This document shows, one piece after another, positions 16,852-24,981 of a stretch of 64,000 bases of DNA; position 1 is the stretch's first letter; each line of letters begins with the position of its first letter. The notes below the pieces were generated by a model. The model made no database searches. It was given only the letters and a program-made list of their open reading frames with translations, and was not told the DNA's origin. The translations under genes and the position numbers were made by a program. The stretch lies in the NCBI GenBank assembly GCA_002966495.1, contig CP016490.1:2170001-2234000 (forward strand). The letters are read 5' to 3'. This stretch comes from Halomonas sp. GFAJ-1 (GTDB lineage Bacteria; Pseudomonadota; Gammaproteobacteria; Pseudomonadales; Halomonadaceae).

Positions 16852-18836
16852 GCCAGCCAGTCAATAATGAACAGTTTTTCCACCTGACGCTGGGGCCGGT
16901 GCAGGGCTTTGTCGCCCAAGCACGGCGCACCCGGGATTTCTGGGCGGGCTCCTTTCTGCTTTCCTGGATGGCAGGCGTGGCCATGCACGCTGTGACCGCA
17001 CAAAAAGGCAAGATTAACTTTCCTGCGCCTGATAACGGGTTTCTCAACGCCATGCATGGCAATACTTCCCAAGGGTTGCCCAGGCAAGGTAGCCTGCCCA
17101 ACCGCTTCAAGGCTATCGAGGCCAAAGTGGAGGCAGGCTTTGAACCAGAAAAAGTTACCGATGCTTTAAAGGCTGCCTGGGTTGCCCTAGCCGAACATAT
17201 CTGGCAACAAGACCTGGAAGTGCCGCTACGTGCCATGGGCGATAGACAGTACCGTACCACGCGGGCCATCTGGGAGCGCCAGCTTGCCAGCTTCTGGGAG
17301 GTGAGCTGGGTGTTGACCGCCGACGAGGCCAACGCCCAGCTGCTGGATAGGCGCAAAAACTGGCGTAACCACTGGCCGGCCGAAGAAGGCGGGGTCACCT
17401 GCATGATGATGGCCGACCAGCAGGAGTTGTCCGGTGCGTCCGGGCCTGATCGCAAAACGCTGGATGCGTTCTGGGAACCGCTGCGCGGTGACATGCAGAC
17501 CGATCTGCGAGAAGGTGAAGTGCTCTCCACCCTGGCTTTTATCAAGCGCCGCTTTGCCCGCCATTTTGCCGAGTTTGAGTGGAGCCTGCCCGCTGAGCCA
17601 AGCTTTACCTTGAAAGGCTGGCAACTACCGGTCAGTGTGCCGTCCGTAATGCACTTGGCGGCCTGGCCCTGGCTGCAGTCCATGCTGCAAGAAGCGCAAA
17701 CCGATGATGAACTGCGTGATGCCCTCAGCAACCAACTGGCCCGTGGCCATGACCTGCTGGGTGACCCGGAGCATGACTCCCTGCTACCCGGCCTGAAGCA
17801 AGACTTTGTGCAGGCGGGGTTGCGCCCCGATCAGGCGGGTGTTGACCCCTCCATTTTCTTCTCCAGCGTACTGGAAAACCCTCGGCGCTTTGCCGATAGC
17901 GAGGTGGAGGATAGTCAGCGCCAGAAACTGCTTGATGGGTTAGCAGGAATCCGCCGCCTGGGCGGGAAAGGCGAGCCTGCTCCCTTTTATACCATTCTGC
18001 TGATGGATGGCGACAGCCTGGGCAGCCAGCTCAGCGAGCCTGCCAAACAGGCGCCGATTTCTGAAGCGCTGAATGCCTTTACCAAGGCTGTGCCGGATAT
18101 CGTCCAAGACCATCACGGCTTTCTGGTCTACGCCGGGGGAGACGATGTGCTGGCGCTACTGCCGGTGACTACAGCTTTGACGTGCGCAGCTGAGCTACGC
18201 CAGCGTTATATCGGCTGCTTTAACGAAGCGGCTAAAGAAAAAGGCCTAACTATTCCCGCCAGCCTTTCTGGGGCGGCGCTGTTCTGTCATATCAAGCGTC
18301 CTCTGGTCAGCGTGTTAATGGATGCTCACCATGTACTCGATGATATCGCCAAGGACACCACCGGCCGCGATGCCCTGGCCGTGCGTGTGTGGCAGCCAGG
18401 CGGGGTGCATGCCACTTGGTCGGTGCCCTGGGAAACGGCACTGGACAATAACGCTGTGGTCATCGAGCAGCTTGCGGCTACCCTGCGCGAGCAGGACAAC
18501 GCCCGCTTTACCCATGGTTTCCTATTCCGGATCAAGGCCCTTGGTGAGCAGCTCGGCTGGCTGGCGGAAAAGGACGACGCCGAAGCGCACAATTTGCTAC
18601 GCCAACTGGTGCGTGCCGAGATGCTCCACTCTGGGCTGGAGCTCAATACCAGCTTCAACAGCCAGGCACTGGATAAGCTGATTGAACGGCTGTTGAGGCA
18701 GGCCCGTACAACGGTCAGGGATTTTGATGCCGCAACCGGTACCGCCACTTTTGCCACCACGCCTGCACTAATGGGCGATACCTTCAAGGTGCTGCGTTTT
18801 CTGGCCCGTGAAGGCCATATCGACCGTGACCGCTAA
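16848..18836 (+). CDS. cmr2: Type III-B Cas10/Cmr2, cyclic oligoadenylate synthase, no HD domain
   Basis: 662 residues, large subunit of the Cmr complex. The Palm domain carries GGDD at 430-433 and a metal-binding DGDS at 387-390, so synthesis of cyclic oligoadenylate on target RNA binding should be intact. The N-terminus starts straight into the Cmr2-type HLTLGPVQGFVAQARRTRDFWAGS and no His-Asp motif is present in the first 200 residues. Many Cmr2 proteins are 800-1000 residues and have an HD nuclease, so this one probably lacks ssDNase activity and relies on signalling to CARF effectors. Coupled to cmr1, and 24 nt before cmr3. Confidence 0.95.
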   Translation: MSQPVNNEQFFHLTLGPVQGFVAQARRTRDFWAGSFLLSWMAGVAMHAVTAQKGKINFPAPDNGFLNAMHGNTSQGLPRQGSLPNRFKAIEAKVEAGFEPEKVTDALKAAWVALAEHIWQQDLEVPLRAMGDRQYRTTRAIWERQLASFWEVSWVLTADEANAQLLDRRKNWRNHWPAEEGGVTCMMMADQQELSGASGPDRKTLDAFWEPLRGDMQTDLREGEVLSTLAFIKRRFARHFAEFEWSLPAEPSFTLKGWQLPVSVPSVMHLAAWPWLQSMLQEAQTDDELRDALSNQLARGHDLLGDPEHDSLLPGLKQDFVQAGLRPDQAGVDPSIFFSSVLENPRRFADSEVEDSQRQKLLDGLAGIRRLGGKGEPAPFYTILLMDGDSLGSQLSEPAKQAPISEALNAFTKAVPDIVQDHHGFLVYAGGDDVLALLPVTTALTCAAELRQRYIGCFNEAAKEKGLTIPASLSGAALFCHIKRPLVSVLMDAHHVLDDIAKDTTGRDALAVRVWQPGGVHATWSVPWETALDNNAVVIEQLAATLREQDNARFTHGFLFRIKALGEQLGWLAEKDDAEAHNLLRQLVRAEMLHSGLELNTSFNSQALDKLIERLLRQARTTVRDFDAATGTATFATTPALMGDTFKVLRFLAREGHIDRDR

Positions 18837-18860
18837 CCGTCCGCTTTCAAGGAGACAATC

Positions 18861-20081
18861 ATGACGGAACCCACTAGCCGCGACCAACTAAGTTGCTGGC
18901 GTTTTCAGGCGGTCGATTCCTGGTTCTTCCGCGAGACCCGAGCCCACGATGCGGTGGGGGTAAGCGAGCTGAACAGCGTCTTTCCTCCGCCGGTGCGCAC
19001 ACTGTTTGGGGCGGTGCGCACCTGGCTGGGTGATCAGCAGGGCGTGAACTGGAAGGCATTTGCCGGTAACCCGGAACACGCCTGGCTGGGGGATGCCGAC
19101 TCTCCCGGGCAGCTGTCACTGGTGGGCATGCAGCTACGTGCCCGGGATAACAAGGGGAAATGGCAGAGGCTATGGCCTTGCCCTGCCAACCTGCTGCAGG
19201 GAAAAAAAGCCGCTGATAAGCGTGAGGATACGCCTAAGCTGACTATCACACGTCTGGTGCCGGGCAAGGTGGAATATACCGATCTGGGCCATGTGGCACT
19301 GCCAGAGGCCGACCCTGCGGCACCTAAACCGCCGCCGGGCAGCAAGGTGCTGGAAGATGCCTGGCTCACTGATGCCGGGGCCAGTGCTTGGCTGGCCGGA
19401 AAGGTGCCGTTGCCCTCGGATATCTGGACACTGGATGACCTGGTGGCCAGCGAGCCACGCCTGGGCATTGCCCGTAACAACCAAAGCGCCACCGTGGTCA
19501 AGGGGCAGCTCTACCAGACCCGCCACCTGCGCTTTACCCGCGATGTCACGGTGGAGCTATGGCTACGCGGTGTGCCTGATGCTTTGCTAGGCACTGCCAC
19601 CGCTCACCCGCAGACCCTGCGCCTGGGGGGTGAAGGCCGAATGGCTGAAGTAACTGTCACTCGGGAAGTCCGCATGGCCCTTCCAGCCGCTGGCACCCCA
19701 GCACAAACCCAGCAGCTGGCGCTCTGGCTGACCAGCCCGTTACCGTTGGCCACGCTGGATGCAGATGCTGGCTTGCCTGGCTTTAAAGACAAACGGGTAA
19801 CGGTAGGCAACGCATCACAGGATGTGTGGGAAGGGGAGTTGAACGGTATCCCGTTGCAGATTATCGCTAATTGCCGCCCTCGGGCTTACCGCGAAGGCGG
19901 CTGGGATCAGCAGAACCACCGCCCGAAAGCCGTGCGTAGCTACCTGCCACCGGGCAGCGTGGTGTTCTGCCAATGCCTGGATGATACTCCTTGGCAGCAG
20001 GTGGTGGACGCCCTGCACGGCAGGTTTATTGGCGGAGAACCGGATTGGGGCAGGGGCCATTGTCTGGTAGGCCTGTACTGA
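18861..20081 (+). CDS. cmr3: Type III-B RAMP protein Cmr3
   Basis: 406 residues, Cas5-like RAMP that grips the 5' handle of the crRNA beside Cas10. The N-terminus has the family pattern QAVDSWFFRETRAHDA with ELNSVFPPPVRTLFGAVRTW, and the C-terminus has a glycine-rich loop (LPPGSVVFCQC). The ribosome site AAGGAG lies 8 nt upstream. No truncation. Fourth gene of the csx1-cmr run. Confidence 0.94.
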   Translation: MTEPTSRDQLSCWRFQAVDSWFFRETRAHDAVGVSELNSVFPPPVRTLFGAVRTWLGDQQGVNWKAFAGNPEHAWLGDADSPGQLSLVGMQLRARDNKGKWQRLWPCPANLLQGKKAADKREDTPKLTITRLVPGKVEYTDLGHVALPEADPAAPKPPPGSKVLEDAWLTDAGASAWLAGKVPLPSDIWTLDDLVASEPRLGIARNNQSATVVKGQLYQTRHLRFTRDVTVELWLRGVPDALLGTATAHPQTLRLGGEGRMAEVTVTREVRMALPAAGTPAQTQQLALWLTSPLPLATLDADAGLPGFKDKRVTVGNASQDVWEGELNGIPLQIIANCRPRAYREGGWDQQNHRPKAVRSYLPPGSVVFCQCLDDTPWQQVVDALHGRFIGGEPDWGRGHCLVGLY

Positions 20082-20142
20082 CAAGAAAGTATTGAAATAG
20101 CCAGTAAGAAATGGATAGACCAAGCATTTAAAGGAGATACTC

Positions 20143-21036
20143 ATGGTAGCAATGGCACACCGTTTGATCGGGCTGATGACCCAGACCCCCCTACACGCCG
20201 GCGCAGGCAGCGCCACCGAAGTGATTGATCTGCCTATTCAGCGTGAAGCTCACACGGATTGGCCCTGCGTGTTCGGCTCTTCCATGAAAGGGGCGCTGCG
20301 TGCCGCTGCCGAAACTCATGGCGGCCTGAATGAGCAACGCATCACGACCCTGTTCGGTCCAGATGCTGCCAATGCCTCGGAGCACGCCGGTAACCTGCTG
20401 GTCAGTGATGCACGGCTGCTGCTGTTGCCGATACGCTCGCTGACCGGTCATTACCGCTGGGTCACCTGCCCTGCACTTTTGCGCCGTTGCCTGCGTGATG
20501 CCCAGCGCTGTGGCCATGTGATGGACGCACCAACGCTTCCAGCGGTGGCTGAAGGTGAAGCTCTGGTGGCACGCGCCGTGGCGAACCAGGCGCTTTATCT
20601 GGAAGAATTCAGCTTTACGCCCCGGGTGGAGGATACTCTGAATACGCTAGCCGAGTTGATTGCCGTGCTGGTGGACGCTGATCGCGAGGAGGAACTTGCT
20701 AGCCAGCTGACGTTGGTGGACGACGACAGTTTCCGTCATCTTTGCCGCAGCGCGATTCCGGTGCAGCCGCATATCCGCATCAAGAATGACACCAAGACTG
20801 TCGCGGACGGGGCACTTTGGTACGAAGAGAATATTTCGCCGGATACGCTGTTCTACTGGACACTGACGGCTCAGCCTTCGCGCAATACCAAGGATGAGGA
20901 GGCACCCGACGCCATGTTGAACGATTTGCTGGGTACATTATTCCCAGTAGGGCAGGCCTGGCTGCAGGTCGGTGGCAACGAAACCGTAGGCATGGGCTGG
21001 TGCCAGGTACAGGAGGTGCGTTATGGCCAAGTATAA
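20143..21036 (+). CDS. cmr4: Type III-B RAMP protein Cmr4 (backbone, target-RNA cleaving)
   Basis: 297 residues, Cas7-type backbone subunit present in several copies per complex. N-terminal pattern LHAGAGSATEVIDLPIQRE leads to the conserved D29, the catalytic aspartate for cutting target RNA at 6-nt steps, and FGSSMKGALRAA follows. The glycine-rich C-terminus VGGNETVGMGW is intact. AAGGAG is 7 nt before the start; a second ATG at 20152 is also possible. It overlaps cmr5 by 14 nt. Confidence 0.94.
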   Translation: MVAMAHRLIGLMTQTPLHAGAGSATEVIDLPIQREAHTDWPCVFGSSMKGALRAAAETHGGLNEQRITTLFGPDAANASEHAGNLLVSDARLLLLPIRSLTGHYRWVTCPALLRRCLRDAQRCGHVMDAPTLPAVAEGEALVARAVANQALYLEEFSFTPRVEDTLNTLAELIAVLVDADREEELASQLTLVDDDSFRHLCRSAIPVQPHIRIKNDTKTVADGALWYEENISPDTLFYWTLTAQPSRNTKDEEAPDAMLNDLLGTLFPVGQAWLQVGGNETVGMGWCQVQEVRYGQV

Positions 21037-21553
21037 AAAGAAAAAGCAGCCTCACGAGATGGCAAGTGTTGCTGAGGTAGCAAAAAAACAGACACAACCG
21101 TCAAGCCAGCCGCAGACTGGAAAAAACACCCCACAGCTGATGACCCAGCAGCGTGCCAACTTTGCCTTGCAGGCGGTACAGGATGCTATCGCCAATCCGT
21201 CCATCGAGAGCAAGGAGTTCAAAAGCCAGGTGCGCCGTTTGCCCGGTATGCTCCAGGTCAACGGCTTTGGCCAGGCGATTGCCTTTTATTACGCCAAGGG
21301 AAAAAGTGGCAAACTGCCCGCCTGTGGCGAGGTCTACGCCCTGTTGGAGCGCTGGCTGTGCGAGAAGAGTCCTCACTCCCCTTACCGTGGGGTTGGCGCG
21401 GCTGAACCGCGTTTGCTGACAGCTATAACAAGCGCCGACCAGCAAGCCTACCGCCAGGCCCAGGCCGAAACCCAGGCGCTGCTGCAGTGGGTCAAACGCT
21501 TCTGTGAAGGCCTGATCGTCAAGGAAGATAGCGAGCCACGCGAGGAGACCTGA
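21023..21553 (+). CDS. cmr5: Type III-B small subunit Cmr5
   Basis: 176 residues, mostly helical. The first 45 residues are lysine- and glutamine-rich and probably disordered. The Cmr5 core follows (RANFALQAVQDAI, then VRRLPGMLQVNGFGQAIAFY and LLERWL). Cmr5 lines the target-RNA groove along the Cmr4 backbone. It is somewhat longer than the usual 120-150 residues because of the N-terminal extension. The stop TGA overlaps the cmr6 ATG (TGATG), and the start lies inside cmr4. Confidence 0.93.
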   Translation: MAKYKKKKQPHEMASVAEVAKKQTQPSSQPQTGKNTPQLMTQQRANFALQAVQDAIANPSIESKEFKSQVRRLPGMLQVNGFGQAIAFYYAKGKSGKLPACGEVYALLERWLCEKSPHSPYRGVGAAEPRLLTAITSADQQAYRQAQAETQALLQWVKRFCEGLIVKEDSEPREET

Positions 21554-22746
21554 TGCAGCCGTTATATAAGGATGAGCACCATACACCACCGCGCACACGC
21601 GGTACTGGCCACCCGGGCCTATGGTTCGAGCGCTTTTACAACCGCTACCAGCCGGACTGGCAGGTTGACGCCACCGCCAAGCGCGATTTTCTCCAATCCT
21701 TGTTGGGGCACGGTGAAAACGAACACCAGTGTCAGGTGGGAGATGTCAACGCGCTGCAACAGCAGGCTAATGCTCTGGCCTCGATTGCCCAGCAGCAGGG
21801 TGGGCTGGCGATTGAACGCCAGTCCAGCTGGCACTTTTTGACCGGGCTTGGCAACCCGCACCCGGTGGAAAATGGCCTGACCTGGCACTCTGTGCTAGGA
21901 GTCCCTTACCTGCCCGGTAGTGCCGTAAAAGGCATTACCCGCGCCTGGCTGGAACTTAATGGCTACGATGCCCAGGTTCGCAAGCGCCTGTTCGGCAGCG
22001 ATGACAAAGACCCTCGCGAGGCGCGCACCTTCGCGGATGAGCCCGAGTTGATCAGCGGTGAGGTGATTTTCTTTGATGCCCTGCCGGTTGAGCCTGTCAC
22101 CCTGATGATTGATACCATGACGCCGCACATGGGCAAATGGTATGAGAGCGGCGACAAACAGCCGGGCAGCGCAGCCAACACCCCTGCCGACTGGCATGCC
22201 CCTAACCCGGTGGTATTCTTGGCGGCGACCAAGGTGGTAATGCGTTTTGCCGTGGCCCCGCGCCTGCGCCCGGGAATGACGGATGATCAGCGCGAAGAGG
22301 CCAAGGCATTGGCAGAACTGGCCAGCCAGGCCTTGAGCGATGCCCTTGAACACTTGGGCGCAGGGGCCAAGACCGCTGCCGGTTATGGCACCTTTGTGGC
22401 GCTGGACGAAGATAATCAGCGTAAGGCCGACAGGCGCCTCAAGGACTACGAAGCCGACCGTCAGGCCCAGGCCGAGCAGGCCGCCCTAGCGCAACTATCG
22501 CCGGAGCAGCGTACCCTTGAGGCACTGAAAAAAGGCATGGACGTACCGGCTAACCAGAACGCAGGCAGCGGCGGGGAGTTTCACCGAGAACTGTTGACGA
22601 CATTGGAAGGTGCGGTGGACTGGCCCCAGCCTGAGCAGGATGAGCTGATCACCGAAGTGCGCAGGTTCATGAAGCAATACAGGCTCAAAAACAAGGAGAA
22701 GGAGGCCAAACGCATCATCCGTGAGGTGCTTAAACGCGAGCTGTAA
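21553..22746 (+). CDS. cmr6: Type III-B RAMP protein Cmr6
   Basis: 397 residues, Cas7-like RAMP at the 3' end of the backbone next to Cmr1. The family core is VLGVPYLPGSAVKGITRAWLEL with a later glycine-rich AGAKTAAGYGTF. After about residue 285 comes a charged helical extension (RKADRRLKDYEADRQAQAEQ onward to the lysine-rich end) that is longer than in many Cmr6 proteins; whether it is functional is unknown. Last gene of the run and followed within 20 nt by an intrinsic terminator. Confidence 0.94.
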   Translation: MQPLYKDEHHTPPRTRGTGHPGLWFERFYNRYQPDWQVDATAKRDFLQSLLGHGENEHQCQVGDVNALQQQANALASIAQQQGGLAIERQSSWHFLTGLGNPHPVENGLTWHSVLGVPYLPGSAVKGITRAWLELNGYDAQVRKRLFGSDDKDPREARTFADEPELISGEVIFFDALPVEPVTLMIDTMTPHMGKWYESGDKQPGSAANTPADWHAPNPVVFLAATKVVMRFAVAPRLRPGMTDDQREEAKALAELASQALSDALEHLGAGAKTAAGYGTFVALDEDNQRKADRRLKDYEADRQAQAEQAALAQLSPEQRTLEALKKGMDVPANQNAGSGGEFHRELLTTLEGAVDWPQPEQDELITEVRRFMKQYRLKNKEKEAKRIIREVLKREL

Positions 22747-22764
22747 GCAAGGCTTCCAGCAACG

Positions 22765-22800
22765 CAAAAAGCCCGCCAACCGTCAGGTCAGTGGGCTTTT
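22765..22800 (+). terminator. Intrinsic terminator after cmr6
   Basis: AAAAAGCCC (from 22766) can pair with GGGCTTTT (22793-22800) around a 17-nt loop, and the T-run is part of the right arm. Placed 19 nt after the cmr6 stop, it ends the csx1-cmr1-6 transcript. The A-run on the left also allows termination from the other side. Confidence 0.75.
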
Positions 22801-22805
22801 CTCAT

Positions 22806-23222
22806 CTATTTGAAATCCCTTACCATGGCGCGAGCCTTATTGACCATGCTAACGGCTTCCCGCCAGGCATAACCGGCGTGATTAAAACCTTCTATCAGCG
22901 TTTTTGGTGTCTCGGATTCTTCTTGTAGCCATATCGCCATGGTAGAAACGGAAATACCGACCAGATGCGAATAATCCCGCCTCTTGTCGGCAGCGACCGG
23001 CGTTTTTCATTGTTGCGAAAACTTCATCGCAATGGCCTTGTTGGCTGCCGCAATACCAATATTACCCAGCCCCCACAGCAGAGTGATTTGCGACAGTTTC
23101 AAACCACAGAAAAAGCCCAACTCCCGAGGAGTCGGTAGCAAAGTAACCCCAATGAGAATCTTCCGGTATTTTTTTGTGATGGCTTTACAGGCGCTGTTGA
23201 AAGGCCTGAATCTTCTTGTCAT
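22806..23222 (-). pseudogene. Possible decayed ORF with in-frame TGA
   Basis: On the minus strand one frame stays open from 23222 to 22806 except for a single TGA at 23009-23007. The first part (71 residues) includes ILIGVTLLPTPRELGFF and a small alanine-rich helix. The part after the stop reads like real protein (RDYSHLVGISVSTMAIWLQE, then ESETPKTLIEGFNHAGYAWR). I recognise no family. Upstream in another frame MLNDKKIQAFQQRL also looks like a start, so several mutations may have hit one gene. It lies between the cmr terminator and array 1. Confidence 0.3.
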
Positions 23223-23310
23223 TCAGCATGAAAAGGTTAACGAAGCATAGATATTCGAGTAAAGCAGCAAGATGAACCACCTGCTGTCTCGCTGCTACTC
23301 AAGCGCTGAT

Positions 23311-23364
23311 TTAAACGCGCAGTAGTGCCAGCACTAAAATCGCTACCAGGATAACGTCACCCAT
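23311..23364 (-). CDS. 17-residue hydrophobic micro-ORF near array 1
   Basis: Peptide MGDVILVAILVLALLRV, starting at 23364 and ending at TAA 23311. An almost perfect ribosome site AAAGGAGG lies 5 nt before the ATG. A charged N-terminus, a single 14-residue hydrophobic helix and a terminal arginine give the profile of small membrane peptides, including type I toxins, but no family is recognised. It lies about 220 bp beyond the leader-distal end of CRISPR array 1 on the strand from which the array is read. Much too short for standard gene callers. Confidence 0.4.
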   Translation of the reverse strand: MGDVILVAILVLALLRV

Positions 23365-23585
23365 GTGCACCTCCTTTGTCACTGCGATATTGCCATGGTC
23401 TGAACCCCTTGATTCCCGGTCCAGAGCGTGAAGACCTCATCTTAATTTCTTTGCAAGCAGTGAAGGGGCCGTAAAAATTATTGGCCAGTCGTGTTGGTCG
23501 GTGCGTTCCAGGGACTGACTCAACCTCAACACTGTCATTACTGAGAGGGTTGGCGGGAATGACGGGGTGCAGGGCATGCGTGTAC

Positions 23586-24232
23586 GTCTTAATCCCTTCG
23601 AAGTCAGAGAAGTGTCCGGACGGCGTTGATAGTTACATTGTACGCTATGGCTTGGTCTTAATCCCTTCGAAGTCAGGGAAGTGTCCGGACAATGCGCTTA
23701 TTCTTATACTTAACTCTACTAGTCTTAATCCCTTTGAAGTCAGGGAAGTGTCCGGACGCACTGGCGAACCGGGCATATCGTCACCCCTAGTCTTAATCCC
23801 TTCGAAGTCAGGGAAGTGTCCGGACACGGCGTCATGATGCAGAACATGGCGTCCTTGGTCTTAATCCCTTCGAAGTCAGGGAAGTGTCCGGACCAAAACG
23901 TTGACATCTTCAATCAGGCAACCCGTCTTAATCCCTTTGAAGTCAGGGAAGTGTCCGGACGCCAACCTCAAGGAACCCCAACCATGCAGAGTGTCTTAAT
24001 CCCTTTGAAGTCAGGGAAGTGTCCGGACAATAAACTGGCTGAAGTTGTCCAGCAGTATCTGTCTTAATCCCTTTGAAGTCAGGGAAGTGTCCGGACGGTT
24101 CGGCAGTGGTGGCGCCGTGCTGGCGCAAGTCTTAATCCCTTTGAAGTCAGGGAAGTGTCCGGACGTAGACCGCCTGTTGAAGGCTTGGGAAGTCGAGTCT
24201 TAATCCCTTTGAAGTCAGGGAAGTGTCCGGAC
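23586..24232 (-). CRISPR. CRISPR array 1, 10 repeats and 9 spacers
   Basis: Ten 36-nt repeats start at 23586, 23655, 23722, 23790, 23858, 23925, 23993, 24061, 24129 and 24197. On the plus strand they begin GTCTTAATCCCTT and end GGAAGTGTCCGGAC; position 14 varies (TTCGAAG or TTTGAAG). Spacers are 31-33 nt. The repeat at 23586 has one extra change (CAGAGAA), as expected at the leader-distal end. The conserved leader is on the right, so the array is read on the minus strand and mature crRNAs would start with the 8-nt handle AUUAAGAC, typical for Cas6-processed type III RNAs. Confidence 0.98.
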
Positions 24233-24345
24233 CGCAGGCTAAAAAATAGTCGTTTCATATCAATTAGTTGGAAGCGATTTTTTATGACTGTTTTTGACAT
24301 AAAAAGTTTGCTATTTATCTAAAAGTGTGAAGGTAATTTTTAGCC
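24233..24345 (-). promoter_or_regulatory. Leader of CRISPR array 1
   Basis: The sequence right of the last repeat is strongly similar to that right of array 2 (shared TATCAA, GTTGGAAGCGA, TTTTATGACTGTTTTTG and AAAAGTTTGCT). Shared only because it is a leader, it must hold the array promoter and the adaptation signals, and it fixes the direction of transcription as minus. Confidence 0.8.
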
Positions 24346-24466
24346 ATTGCCAGCATCATCATGCCGCAGATATGGCAGTGGTGCAAGTTGCGCTTGCCAA
24401 CGTCTTTCACATTACACCTACACCTTTCTCTGAACCTACAGAACAGTGCGGTCTGAATGTGAATCA

Positions 24467-24512
24467 CTAAAAATTTTTGCATAGATTGCCGAAGGGCAGA
24501 CTCAGTTACTAT
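24467..24512 (+). promoter_or_regulatory. Shared palindromic box 3 with -10 element, csx16 promoter
   Basis: CTAAAAATTTTTGC (24467-24480), 26 nt, then TACTAT (24507-24512). Transcription would start near 24518, leaving a leader of about 20 nt that carries AGAAGGAGGG before the csx16 ATG at 24538. This is the tightest promoter-to-gene fit of the five copies. Confidence 0.6.
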
Positions 24513-24537
24513 AGGGCATCAGAAGGAGGGAGCCGCT

Positions 24538-24831
24538 ATGTCAACAACTTGGATTATCTCACGTCACCCAGGCGCTATTGATTGGTTGAATTTAAAAGGT
24601 GTTAACGGAAAGCTGTTGGATCACTTGGATATAGAGTGTGTGGCGCCGGGCGATACGGTAATCGGTACGTTGCCAGTTAATCTTGCGTCTCGTGTCTGTG
24701 AAAAAGGAGCTGCGTATTGGCACCTGAGCCTTGAACTGCCCCGGAAGTGGCGGGGGTGCGAGCTGACGCCTGATCAGATGGAAGCCTTTGGCGCTACGTT
24801 AACGGCGTATCAAGTTCAGCCAATCGTGTGA
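24538..24831 (+). CDS. csx16: CRISPR-associated protein Csx16 (VVA1548 family)
   Basis: 97 residues. The family features are the start WIISRHPGAIDWL, the middle VIGTLPVNLASRVCEKGAAYWHLSLELP and the end RGCELTPDQMEAFGATLTAYQV. Csx16 occurs with type III systems; recent work places it among small proteins that degrade cyclic oligoadenylate (ring nucleases), which would switch off the CARF effectors. That role is taken from memory of the family and is not visible in motifs here. The ribosome site AGAAGGAGGG is strong. Its stop overlaps the start of a 49-residue ORF. It stands apart from cmr, between array 1 and the CARF fusion gene. Confidence 0.88.
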   Translation: MSTTWIISRHPGAIDWLNLKGVNGKLLDHLDIECVAPGDTVIGTLPVNLASRVCEKGAAYWHLSLELPRKWRGCELTPDQMEAFGATLTAYQVQPIV

Positions 24832-24977
24832 GGGTTTTCAGCCTTATTGTCCCTAAAACGCCAGAGAACATTAACATATGGTCCTATGGGGATTGCGAGC
24901 CTGAACACTTCTCTGACGTGTTATATGCGTCGCCAGAGCTGGCGGCAGAAGGCTTACTTGCAGGCAGCTCTGGCTAA
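24828..24977 (+). CDS. Small ORF overlapping csx16 stop (49 residues)
   Basis: Begins with GTG at 24828 overlapping the csx16 TGA (GTGTGA), a layout typical of coupled genes. The product starts MRVFSLIVPKTPENINIWSY and continues with an acidic, coding-like sequence (CEPEHFSDVLYASPELAAEG). No family recognised. It ends 5 nt from the convergent stop of the CARF fusion gene. It may be a partner of Csx16, or a truncated remnant of a longer CRISPR ancillary protein. Confidence 0.4.
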   Translation: MRVFSLIVPKTPENINIWSYGDCEPEHFSDVLYASPELAAEGLLAGSSG

Positions 24978-24981
24978 TGCG

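Noticed and set aside
23481..24300. Open frames running through CRISPR array 1
   Set aside because: They are produced by reading the regular repeats; each carries the repeated peptide LIPSKSGKCP.
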